Origin: UBA3064 sp016868095
GTDB lineage: Bacteria; Pseudomonadota; Gammaproteobacteria; Burkholderiales; Burkholderiaceae_E
Direction of reading: 5' to 3'
Length of the DNA: 40,421 nt
Assembly (NCBI GenBank): GCA_041175665.1
Contig: JBEDEM010000029.1
Span: 1-40,421 of the forward strand
Made by a program: the position numbers and the translations under genes. Of the stretch, positions 32,775-40,421 are shown piece by piece. Below the pieces are notes generated by a model. That model was given only the letters and a program-made list of their open reading frames with translations. It did not search any database and had not been told where the DNA came from. Position 1 is the stretch's first letter; every line of letters starts with the position of its first letter.

Positions 32775-33496
32775 TGGTCGGTAGTGACAATCCCGAGACG
32801 GCCGATGAGAAGGGTCAGAGCGAGCAATCTTTTGTAACGATTACCCGCGACTCGCTACTCGATGATGCTGTTCGTACAAGATTACAGCAACAATATCAGT
32901 CAGTGCCATTTTTAACGCCCGAGCAACAGCGCGAGAGCTTGGCAGCATGTCTATCGCAATGGTGCGGCGGCAGGCCCGTACACATTTTTGCCTACGGCTC
33001 ACTGATTTGGAATCCGGCTATTTTTTGTGAGCCCCTTGGTCCAGGGCGCTTATTTGGACGGCATCGCCGTATGGCAATGAAGTCTGTTTTTGGTCGCGGT
33101 ACGCCCGATTTTCCTGGCTTGATGCTTACCTTATTGCCAGGGGGTTGTTGCGATGGCATTGTGCTGCGGATTGAGGCCTCTCATGCCAGGGATGAGCTTG
33201 CTTTGTTGTGGCGACGTGAGATGGTTTCGGGCTCGTATTGTCCCCGTTGGCTACCTGTTAAAACGCCTGAGGGCTGGGTCGATTGCCTCGTGTTTGACCA
33301 TAATCCTTCGCATCCTTCATTTCTTGGAGCACTGCCATTTGAGGATGAGGTCGCTATCTTGTCGAAGGCATGTGGTCCGCTTGGCCCAAACAAAGATTAT
33401 ATTTTTCATACGGTTAAAGCACTGACAGCCTGGAATCTTCGTGACTCGCGTATGGCAAGATTGCAAGAAGCCTTGCTTGCCCTCGAATCAGCCTAG
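32771..33496 (+). CDS. chaC: ChaC-like gamma-glutamylcyclotransferase
   Basis: Cytoplasmic enzyme expected to split glutathione into 5-oxoproline and Cys-Gly. The 241-residue protein has the substrate-loop motif FAYGSLIW (75-80 for YGSLIW), FGRHRRMAMKSV and WRREM with the probable catalytic Glu150. Length agrees with the ChaC family. The ATG overlaps the stop of the S41 peptidase gene in ATGA. What it has to do with transport or outer-membrane assembly is not clear; glutathione turnover during envelope stress is one possibility. The assignment to the family is strong; glutathione specificity is inferred. Confidence 0.86.
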   Translation: MMVGSDNPETADEKGQSEQSFVTITRDSLLDDAVRTRLQQQYQSVPFLTPEQQRESLAACLSQWCGGRPVHIFAYGSLIWNPAIFCEPLGPGRLFGRHRRMAMKSVFGRGTPDFPGLMLTLLPGGCCDGIVLRIEASHARDELALLWRREMVSGSYCPRWLPVKTPEGWVDCLVFDHNPSHPSFLGALPFEDEVAILSKACGPLGPNKDYIFHTVKALTAWNLRDSRMARLQEALLALESA

Positions 33497-33520
33497 ACTC
33501 GCGGCAGCAAGCTTGAGCCT

Positions 33521-35350
33521 ATGCATTTCTTGCTTGGGTACTGGTTTCGAGTTGTGCAACTATGGCAAGTTTTTTCGCAGGCTTCGACGATTCGTGCTTT
33601 AGTGATGATCGTACTCATGCTGCCAATGAAGATGGCGATTGGGTCTGAGGCGAGTGAGGTTCAAGGTTCCGATCCTGAGGCGGTGATTCGCTGGGAACTG
33701 TCGCCGGTGGTTGATGCAATCGTTGCGCCTTATCGTGACCGTTTAGAAAAGTCTCCTGATCGGATTGAGGCTGGTCTGAAGGAGCTACTTGCCACCGAAG
33801 GCTATTTCAATCCGGCCATTCGTATGGAGGCGTTACATCCGGCAGCGCTTAAAGGGCGAACCGTCGTGGTCCGCGAGGGGCATCAAGCGAGAGTCCGAAC
33901 CATTGACCTGCAAGTGAAGGGTGCTACCGATGATGAGGTGGCAGCCTGGCGCTTGGCATGGTCTTTGCCAGTTAACGCGATTTTTCGGGACAGTCAATGG
34001 GTTCAAGCTAAAGAGTCGATCTTACAATCGTTGCTATCGCGAAGGTACTTAAGTGCGCAATTTGAGTTCACGGCTGCTTTGGTTGATGATGATCAAGCTC
34101 AGGTTGATTTGCAAATACGCATCAACGCTGGTCCTGTGCATCGGTACGGACAGGTCCAGGTCGTCGGGCTTCATCATTATTCAGAGCGGATTGTTCGAGA
34201 ATATATCAAGGCTTTAGCCTATGGAGAGCCTGTTCAGGCTTCGACGATTTTCGAAACACAACAGGCTTTGCAGGCACTACCGTATTTCAGTCGCATCGAG
34301 TTAAAGCTTCTTGATCCCGTCGAGTCGCCAACGGGTAATGGTTTGATCCGCGACCTTCGCATTGATGTTGTCGAAGCAGCTTTAGATCGCTACGGATTTG
34401 GTATCGGTCTTTATTCAGATACTGGCCTCAGACTTGAGGCGAGTCATCACACGCCAAACTTTTTATCGCAGGCGATTGTTGTCGACAGTAATTTGAGCGT
34501 TGATCAGTATCGACAGCGCGCTTTCGCCGATTTCTACTGGCCAGCGCAGAAGGTGCTCAAACCCTTAGGGCTTGGGTTAATCGTAGAGCGTAGTGATATT
34601 CAGGGCTTGCAAACCCATCGACTAAGCATTGGCCTGCGCTGGGATCAGCAACGAGGTCGTGTTCAGGAGCAATTTGGTTTGACCTGGACTGGTGAAATTA
34701 GACGGGTTGGTGCGAGCACGAGCACTCAAGATGGGGCTGAAGCCGATGCAATCTCGCCGGGTTCATCGGTTTTTAGCAAAGCCTTTGTTCCCAATGCCCG
34801 CTGGACGATTCGTGCCCTTGATCATCCGACCGATCCTAGCAAAGGTTGGGTACACCAACTACAAGCTGGTGCAGGTCTTCAACGCCTAGCCTCCGATCGA
34901 AGTTTTTTGTCCTTGCACTTGCGCAGCATGGCGTGGTACCCGCTTGATACGAAGCACCAGTTGAGGTTTCGGTCAGAAATGGGAAGCGTTATAGCTGCTT
35001 CAAAACAAGGTGTACCTGAGACCTATTTGTTTCGAACCGGAGGTACCAACAGTCTACGTGGATTCGCATTCCAGGCGCTTGGTATTCAAGAGGCGGGCGC
35101 GGTGGTTGGGGCTAAGCATATGGCACTAGTTTCTCTCGACTGGACTTATTGGTTTAAGCCTTCATGGGGCTTAGCGCTATTTTCGGATGCAGCTTCTGTC
35201 TTCGATCGGCTTGAGGACGTGCAAGTGCGCCGAAGTATCGGTGTGGGTGGTCGTTGGCGAGGGCCATTGGGGCCTGTGCAGATCGACATAGCCAAGGCCG
35301 CTGGGCAATCAGCGCCGCGACTGCATTTTTCACTATCTATCCCGATCTGA
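33521..35350 (+). CDS. tamA: Outer-membrane translocation/assembly protein TamA (Omp85 family)
   Basis: Omp85-family barrel of the TAM complex, which spans the periplasm with TamB and helps insert outer-membrane proteins or move lipids. A signal segment (ALVMIVLMLPMKMAIGS) is followed by POTRA domains (about 50-290; e.g. YGQVQVVGLHHYSERIVREY and ALQALPYFSRIEL) and a C-terminal 16-strand-type barrel with RTGGTNSLRGFAFQALG, the loop carrying the conserved RGF. The last residues (RLHFSLSIPI) end in Ile instead of the usual aromatic. Starts 24 bases after the ChaC-like gene; tamB follows 2 bases after the stop. Confidence 0.92.
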   Translation: MHFLLGYWFRVVQLWQVFSQASTIRALVMIVLMLPMKMAIGSEASEVQGSDPEAVIRWELSPVVDAIVAPYRDRLEKSPDRIEAGLKELLATEGYFNPAIRMEALHPAALKGRTVVVREGHQARVRTIDLQVKGATDDEVAAWRLAWSLPVNAIFRDSQWVQAKESILQSLLSRRYLSAQFEFTAALVDDDQAQVDLQIRINAGPVHRYGQVQVVGLHHYSERIVREYIKALAYGEPVQASTIFETQQALQALPYFSRIELKLLDPVESPTGNGLIRDLRIDVVEAALDRYGFGIGLYSDTGLRLEASHHTPNFLSQAIVVDSNLSVDQYRQRAFADFYWPAQKVLKPLGLGLIVERSDIQGLQTHRLSIGLRWDQQRGRVQEQFGLTWTGEIRRVGASTSTQDGAEADAISPGSSVFSKAFVPNARWTIRALDHPTDPSKGWVHQLQAGAGLQRLASDRSFLSLHLRSMAWYPLDTKHQLRFRSEMGSVIAASKQGVPETYLFRTGGTNSLRGFAFQALGIQEAGAVVGAKHMALVSLDWTYWFKPSWGLALFSDAASVFDRLEDVQVRRSIGVGGRWRGPLGPVQIDIAKAAGQSAPRLHFSLSIPI

Positions 35351-35352
35351 CG

Positions 35353-38300
35353 ATGGCGTTAATCGACAAGCTGGTTTCGCTTCGCAAGTCAATGATTTTG
35401 AAGCTTGATTTGAGTTTCGCTCTAAGGATCTTGTCATTGACTTTGACGATCTCATTAGCGCTTGCATGCTGGTATGGTTTACATAGCAGTTGGTTGATTC
35501 GGCAAATCACCCAACAGCTTGAGCGTCAAACACAAGGGCGGCTGAACTTTTCGCAGGTACAGGGCAGTATTTGGAGCGGTATTGATATCAGGTCGATGAA
35601 TTGGCACTTCGATGATGGTGTCCTAAGCGTTCATGGCCTGAAGCTTGAGGGCTTTGACTTCAGCATTGTTCAAAGTGTGTTTTCCCTATCGAAACTCAAG
35701 GCTGACGAGATAAGATGGCAGAGCCTGTCTAAAGCAAGCAGCAATACTGCATTTCCGCAGTGGCCAGGCAGTTATCGGCTCGACATTCGAAGTGTTGAGG
35801 TGGGACGACTTTCCGTTGATGACATGCTGCTTCACGAGTTTGGCGGCGGCTTGGAGCTTGGCCCGAATCAGCTTGCCTTACGCGCGTTGCAGGTGCAGCT
35901 TCCCGCCATGCGACTTAGGGTCGGCATCGAAGCGGTCGTGCAGGCGCAGCAGCCGCACCGAGTTCAGGGTGCGCTTTCGTTGTCTTCGGTCGACAAGCGA
36001 CAGACTCTCCAGTTATCCGTGGGCGGCACGCTCAGCGAAATCGAGCTAGAGGGCAGTGCAAGCGGTGAGCTTGCTGGCGAGATGTCCCTTAAGCTGCGTC
36101 CGCGTGAGGACGATTGGCTCGAGGTTGCTCAGATGAGGCTTGGTGGCTTTAACCCAGCACTTTGGCACCCGGGCCTGCCCGAGGCGAGCCTAGATCTTAG
36201 CTTGATGATGCAACATTCGCGTGCAGCCCATTTGGAAGTCATCAATCGCAACCCCGGTCCATGGTTTAAATCTCGGCTTCCTCTCGGTAGGCTTAGCGTG
36301 ACCTTTGATCCGAGCCAGTTGTTGGATACGGATCGCGACCAACCCCTAAGAAAAGCAGTCCGCAGACTCGCCTTGCGTGACCTGATGATTTCATTATCAG
36401 GCGGAGGATTTCTTAGCGGCCATGGTGTCTTAAGCGGCGAGCGCCTTGCGCTTGACTTAACAGCGCAAAGTGTTGATAGCGCACAATTTAGTGAATCGCT
36501 GCAGTCTCTTGAGCTATCGGGAAGCATTCGCGCCGAGCTCGATGCGAGGCACCAGTCCTGGCAGATCGCACTTAGTCAATCGCGCAGCGCAAGGCCTTGG
36601 TTTGCGATTGATGCATCTGTTAAGACCAGTTCAAATCAAATCGTGGCTCATAAGGTTATGCTCAGGACGAGCGCAGGGCAACTTCATCTTCGCGGCAACA
36701 TGCAACTTGATGCGAAGCTTGTCCAAAGCTATGGCATCGATGCTGTAGCTTTGCAAGGACGATTCGAGCGTTTTGATCTTTCAGCGATCCTGCGATTGCC
36801 AGAAAGGCTTGAGTTGACGGGGGAGGCTGAGCTTGCCGGCGGTCTGAGTAAACGCGATGGTTTACGCGTCGATGTAGCCCTGAAAGCGAGCCAATTTCGC
36901 GATCAACCCTTAAGTGGGGCCACGACTGTGTACGTCTATCGTGATCGTCTTAGGCTGGCTGCGTCCTCGCTGCTAATTGGCGACAACCGCCTGGACGTAG
37001 AGGGGGATTTCAGCTGGGATGGCGATCCTAGTCAACTCTGGGTGAATCGTCGATCGGGCAGGCTTGCCGTCAGCGCAAGCCTTGCTAAGCTTGAACAACT
37101 TCGTTGGGGCGAGCATTTGCCATCTGTGAAAGGGGCGCTTCAAAGTAAAGCGATCCTGGTTTTGGATCAGTCCAAATGGTCAAGCTCCGGCAGCCTCCAG
37201 GCAAATCAGATGAGGCTTAGCCCCTGGCTGAATGTGGCGAGCGCACGCTTTCACTGGTCCGGTGCTCTTGATCGTGAAGCGCCACTGCATGCAGTTTTAA
37301 TCGCAAAAGATATGCACTTGCCCCAATGGGGCCATCAGCTGCAAAGTTTGAATGTCCGCGTCGATGGCCTGCTCGAATCGCACAGTTTGCAATCGTCGAT
37401 TCGCTTGGAGCAGGCGGGCGCGGAATCGGAGCTGCTTCTAAGCGCAACAGGCGGAGTGCGTGATACGCAATGGATTGGCCATGTCGACAAACTCCGACTG
37501 CGTCACCAAGGTCTTGGATGGTTGGCGCAAGGCATTGAGTTGGAGCGTCCTGTCAAAGTCAAGCTGTCGCCTCAATCGTGGTCGATTGGCGAAATTGACT
37601 GGATGCTTGGCAACAGGCAAGCGAGGGGTCGATTGTCCGTGCAGCGCCAAGATGCAATGCTCCAAGCGCTATTACTCGTTGACTCGAGGCAGGTAGGCAA
37701 AGTGGACTTAAGCATGCGTGTACCTCAACCAGAGCCATGGCGGCTCGATCCGGGTGCCTCCTTAGAGGGCAGGGTGACCGCAAGCACATCGAGCATAAAA
37801 GCATGGATCGATCTAATTCGAGGTGAGGGAGGCCCAAATACTAAGCTGGCCTGGGAGATCGATGGGGCGATGGGCCTAGATCTTGCGCTCAAAGGTCAAC
37901 TAAATCGCCCAAGCTTGCAAGGCAGAGTGCTTAGCAAGAACCTTTCTTTTAAGCAGCCTGCTAATGGTCTTGCGATGTACGGCGGTGAACTCGATCTGCG
38001 ATTTGATCAGCAACAAGTCTTTATCAATCGTTTAAGGTTTAGCGATTCAGGACTCTTCGAGCTTCATGGGGGTGCGAGCTGGGATCAGGCTTTCACGCTG
38101 AAGTCACTCGAATTTAGCTGGCAGCTACAGCAGTGGCCATGGCAGTCAGAGGAAACGATGAGGGCTATGGTGAGTGGTAAGGGAAAGCTGCGAATGGAAG
38201 GTTCAAATATATTGAACATGACGGGAGCGATTAACATCGATGAAGGTTTTTGGCGCTGGGATGAGCAAGCCTTGCCAAGATTGTCAGAAGATGTGATACG

Positions 38301-39165
38301 TATACGTGATAGAAAAAGAAGCATACAGTCAGTATCGTCAGGCTTGACCTGGCGTTCGCTTATCGATCTAAACTTTGGGAATAAATTTAAGGTCGAAGCT
38401 TCAGGATTGAAGGGTAGGATGGCTGGAAGCCTTCGCGTCGAAGCTGGCGCTGAGTCCATACCGATAGCTCAGGGTGAGCTACGCCTAATTGACGCCAGTT
38501 TTCAAGCCTATGGCCAACGTCTCAAATTAGAACGATCACGTATTTACTTTCAAGGATTATTGAGCCGCCCGCAACTTGAGCTATTGGCAATCAGAGACGA
38601 CCTGCCCCTACGAGTTGGTGTCCGTGTGCATGGTAGCTTGCCGCAGCCACAGCTAAGACTTATCGCTGAACCTGACTTGCCAGATCTTGAGAAGTTAAGC
38701 TGGCTGGTGCTAGGGCATGGATCTGGCCAGGCAGGTCCGAGTGACGCTGTTCGCTTGTTGGAAGCCCTGGGCGATGGCTTGGGGCTAAAGCAGACTGGAC
38801 TTCGCGAGGGTATCAAGGAGCGCTTCGCTTTGGACGAACTGAGGCTGACTCAGCAAGGTGGGTCGGTGGCATCGGGCATCGCTAGCAGCGGCCTTGTTAA
38901 CCGCAGTCGGATTCTTGAGAGCGGTTCATCAAATCTGGGCTCTGGCGACTCTTTGCTGCGGGTTGGTAAGCAATTATCCGAGGCTAGTCTGCTTACTTAC
39001 GAGCAAATGTTAGGACGCACAGAAGGCGCGTTACGATTGAGCTATCGTTTAAGTGAACGTATCTTGCTGGTCGCGCGCCTTGGGCTTGAACAAGGTATTT
39101 CTATTTTTATCTATAACGTACCAATCACTTTACGTGGCGTGATTATGACCCCTAAAGATTCTTAA
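35353..39165 (+). CDS. tamB: Translocation/assembly protein TamB (AsmA-like, DUF490)
   Basis: Large periplasm-spanning partner of TamA, anchored in the inner membrane. About 1270 residues: an N-terminal membrane helix (LRILSLTLTISLALACWYG), a long beta-helical groove region, and the C-terminal TamB domain with VHGSLPQPQLRLIAEPDLPD and LSWLVLGHGSGQAG, followed by the region that contacts TamA (LLTYEQMLGRTEGALRLSYR). The ATG at 35353 directly after the tamA stop is chosen; an ATG at 35392 is possible. The last 14 bases overlap the convergent hydrolase gene. Confidence 0.93.
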   Translation: MALIDKLVSLRKSMILKLDLSFALRILSLTLTISLALACWYGLHSSWLIRQITQQLERQTQGRLNFSQVQGSIWSGIDIRSMNWHFDDGVLSVHGLKLEGFDFSIVQSVFSLSKLKADEIRWQSLSKASSNTAFPQWPGSYRLDIRSVEVGRLSVDDMLLHEFGGGLELGPNQLALRALQVQLPAMRLRVGIEAVVQAQQPHRVQGALSLSSVDKRQTLQLSVGGTLSEIELEGSASGELAGEMSLKLRPREDDWLEVAQMRLGGFNPALWHPGLPEASLDLSLMMQHSRAAHLEVINRNPGPWFKSRLPLGRLSVTFDPSQLLDTDRDQPLRKAVRRLALRDLMISLSGGGFLSGHGVLSGERLALDLTAQSVDSAQFSESLQSLELSGSIRAELDARHQSWQIALSQSRSARPWFAIDASVKTSSNQIVAHKVMLRTSAGQLHLRGNMQLDAKLVQSYGIDAVALQGRFERFDLSAILRLPERLELTGEAELAGGLSKRDGLRVDVALKASQFRDQPLSGATTVYVYRDRLRLAASSLLIGDNRLDVEGDFSWDGDPSQLWVNRRSGRLAVSASLAKLEQLRWGEHLPSVKGALQSKAILVLDQSKWSSSGSLQANQMRLSPWLNVASARFHWSGALDREAPLHAVLIAKDMHLPQWGHQLQSLNVRVDGLLESHSLQSSIRLEQAGAESELLLSATGGVRDTQWIGHVDKLRLRHQGLGWLAQGIELERPVKVKLSPQSWSIGEIDWMLGNRQARGRLSVQRQDAMLQALLLVDSRQVGKVDLSMRVPQPEPWRLDPGASLEGRVTASTSSIKAWIDLIRGEGGPNTKLAWEIDGAMGLDLALKGQLNRPSLQGRVLSKNLSFKQPANGLAMYGGELDLRFDQQQVFINRLRFSDSGLFELHGGASWDQAFTLKSLEFSWQLQQWPWQSEETMRAMVSGKGKLRMEGSNILNMTGAINIDEGFWRWDEQALPRLSEDVIRIRDRKRSIQSVSSGLTWRSLIDLNFGNKFKVEASGLKGRMAGSLRVEAGAESIPIAQGELRLIDASFQAYGQRLKLERSRIYFQGLLSRPQLELLAIRDDLPLRVGVRVHGSLPQPQLRLIAEPDLPDLEKLSWLVLGHGSGQAGPSDAVRLLEALGDGLGLKQTGLREGIKERFALDELRLTQQGGSVASGIASSGLVNRSRILESGSSNLGSGDSLLRVGKQLSEASLLTYEQMLGRTEGALRLSYRLSERILLVARLGLEQGISIFIYNVPITLRGVIMTPKDS

Positions 39166-40306
39166 ATGTTTCTCGGATTTCATGAGCCAACACGCTGCTT
39201 TGTTCCAGGGCAGCGAAATGCCCGCCTCGTTGAGCTTCGTGCCAGCGCACAATATTGTGATAGGTTCTAGAGGCAAGTGATCGCGGAGGCTTTAGGATTT
39301 CTCTTGGGAACTGGCAGTAGCCCGCAGGAACCTTTATGCCTTGCCCTTTGGGGATGAACCAGGGCGAATGGAGTCGAGCGTAGTAGGGCCAAAATGAGGA
39401 TCCGATCGCTTCAGTAAACCAATAAAGGGAGATGTTTGCAAGCATCCGGTCAAAGGGAATCACGGATTCGGGTTGCTCATCACAATCGCTCCATGCAGCA
39501 AATTTTTCACCAATCCATGCAGCAAGACCTAGAGGCGAATCGTTGAGTGCGTAGGCAAGCGTCTGTGGCCTTGTGCCTTGAATCGCCTGATAACCTGTGT
39601 GCTCACGTAAAAATAGCTCAAGTTCTTGTGCATAGCGCTTGGCATCCTCGTCCATTGGCTCTTGAAACAACAAGGCATCCCGACGCAAAGGCAAGAGATT
39701 CAGGTGAATGCCTTTGACAGCGTTGGGGTGCCGATAGGCGATGGCTGATGCAAGAAATGAGCCCCAGTCGCCACCTTGAATGTAGTACTCTTTATATCCT
39801 AGCACCTCATGCATGAGTTCATGCAAGACCTGAGCCATCGCATCGAGACCGAGTCTTGCTTGACCTTTACGGAAAGAAGGGCCAAAGCCTGGCAGGCTTG
39901 GAACAATGACATGAAAGCTTTTACCAGCTTCGTTTGCTGCTGTGAGTTGTGGGATTAATTCTAAAAACTCAAAGACTGAACCTGGCCAGCCATGCAGCAG
40001 TAGAATTGGTTGAGCGCCTCGATGTCGGCTCTTAACGTGCATGAAATGAAGGTCGATTGTTTCGAGCCTGAGTTTCCATTGTTCAAAGGCATTGAGCTTG
40101 TCTTCTTGCGCTCGCCAGTCAAACTCCTCGATCCAGTAACGGTGGAGCCTTTGAAGCCAATGTACAGGCGTACCATAGCGCCAATGCCCTTGCTCGGTTT
40201 GATCGGGAGCTTCATCGGGCCAACGAGCTTTTGCCAGGCGATCCATGAGGTCATCGACTTCCGATTGGGCAACTTCGAGTTTGTAAGTTTTAAGATCGTT
40301 CAGCAT
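39152..40306 (-). CDS. Epoxide-hydrolase-family alpha/beta hydrolase
   Basis: A 384-residue cytoplasmic hydrolase with the N-terminal epoxide-hydrolase lid region (YKLEVAQSEVDDLMDRLAKA, then ARWPDE) and an alpha/beta-hydrolase core: oxyanion-hole HGWPGS (105-110), nucleophile Asp180 in IQGGDWGSFLASAIA, and the catalytic His in QRGGHFAALEQ near the C-terminus. An Asp nucleophile agrees with hydration of epoxides through an ester intermediate; the natural substrate is unknown. The stop lies inside the end of tamB. The 115 bases upstream to the window edge show no clear promoter. Confidence 0.9.
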   Translation of the reverse strand: MLNDLKTYKLEVAQSEVDDLMDRLAKARWPDEAPDQTEQGHWRYGTPVHWLQRLHRYWIEEFDWRAQEDKLNAFEQWKLRLETIDLHFMHVKSRHRGAQPILLLHGWPGSVFEFLELIPQLTAANEAGKSFHVIVPSLPGFGPSFRKGQARLGLDAMAQVLHELMHEVLGYKEYYIQGGDWGSFLASAIAYRHPNAVKGIHLNLLPLRRDALLFQEPMDEDAKRYAQELELFLREHTGYQAIQGTRPQTLAYALNDSPLGLAAWIGEKFAAWSDCDEQPESVIPFDRMLANISLYWFTEAIGSSFWPYYARLHSPWFIPKGQGIKVPAGYCQFPREILKPPRSLASRTYHNIVRWHEAQRGGHFAALEQSSVLAHEIRETFKNL

Positions 40307-40421
40307 TTTAGTGCCTTCATGGGTGGTGGGTCTTGTTCTAAGTGATGTAATTGAGAGGTCATAAAATTACTTAGTGAAATTAAGATGGCGTCGCTTTTCA
40401 TTTGCCTGGTTAGCATATGAA

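Noticed and set aside
1..40421. Mobile elements, CRISPR arrays, tRNA genes and toxin-antitoxin pairs
   Set aside because: I looked for transposase motifs, regular spaced repeats, cloverleaf-like sequences and small paired genes and recognised none.

Overview
This window looks like a chromosomal segment from a betaproteobacterium, most likely Burkholderiales. The gene order mltD-gloB, divergent methyltransferase-rnhA-(dnaQ), and a DUF2863-type protein are the basis for that placement. A complete Sox thiosulfate-oxidation core in the order soxC-D-Y-Z-A-X-B suggests a free-living, sulfur-oxidising or mixotrophic lifestyle. The sequence is a draft: two runs of N (11811-11828 and 16553-16631) fall inside soxR and soxX. 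No rRNA, tRNA, CRISPR array, insertion sequence or phage gene was recognised, and no gene-free stretch exceeds about 150 bases.

Layout. 1-3132 (minus): 5' end of a probable TonB-type gene, then mltD and gloB. 3237-10862 (plus): methyltransferase, rnhA, a two-gene RND efflux system placed between rnhA and dnaQ, dnaQ and a DUF2863-like protein. 10859-20318: the sox region. A leaderless thioredoxin-like gene (minus) diverges from the ArsR-type regulator soxR across a compact promoter/operator. After soxR come soxC, soxD, soxY, soxZ, soxA, soxX, soxB, a periplasmic metallo-beta-lactamase-fold protein (SoxH-like) and a class II aldolase/adducin-family protein, the last two joined by overlapping stop/start codons. 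20378-23811: a GlpD-like FAD oxidoreductase (minus), divergent M20 peptidase and alpha-carbonic anhydrase. 23821-28110 (minus): an Asp-box repeat lipoprotein, a fused iron/phosphonate-type ABC permease and its ATPase, without a recognisable binding protein. 28242-39165 (plus): TAXI binding protein, fused TRAP permease, S41 protease lipoprotein, ChaC-like gamma-glutamylcyclotransferase, tamA and tamB in one tightly packed run. 39152-40306 (minus): epoxide-hydrolase-family alpha/beta hydrolase.

How the genes fit together. In the Sox pathway SoxYZ carries the sulfur substrate on the Cys of the SoxY GGCGG tail, SoxAX loads it oxidatively, SoxB hydrolyses off sulfate and SoxCD oxidises the remaining sulfane sulfur. 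All these components are present and SoxR probably controls them by sensing reactive sulfur. The most interesting points are the operator/promoter architecture, a thioredoxin partner without an export signal, a SoxX with a lipobox, the coupled SoxH-like/aldolase pair, and the packing of a TRAP transporter with an S41 lipoprotein and the TamAB outer-membrane assembly genes.
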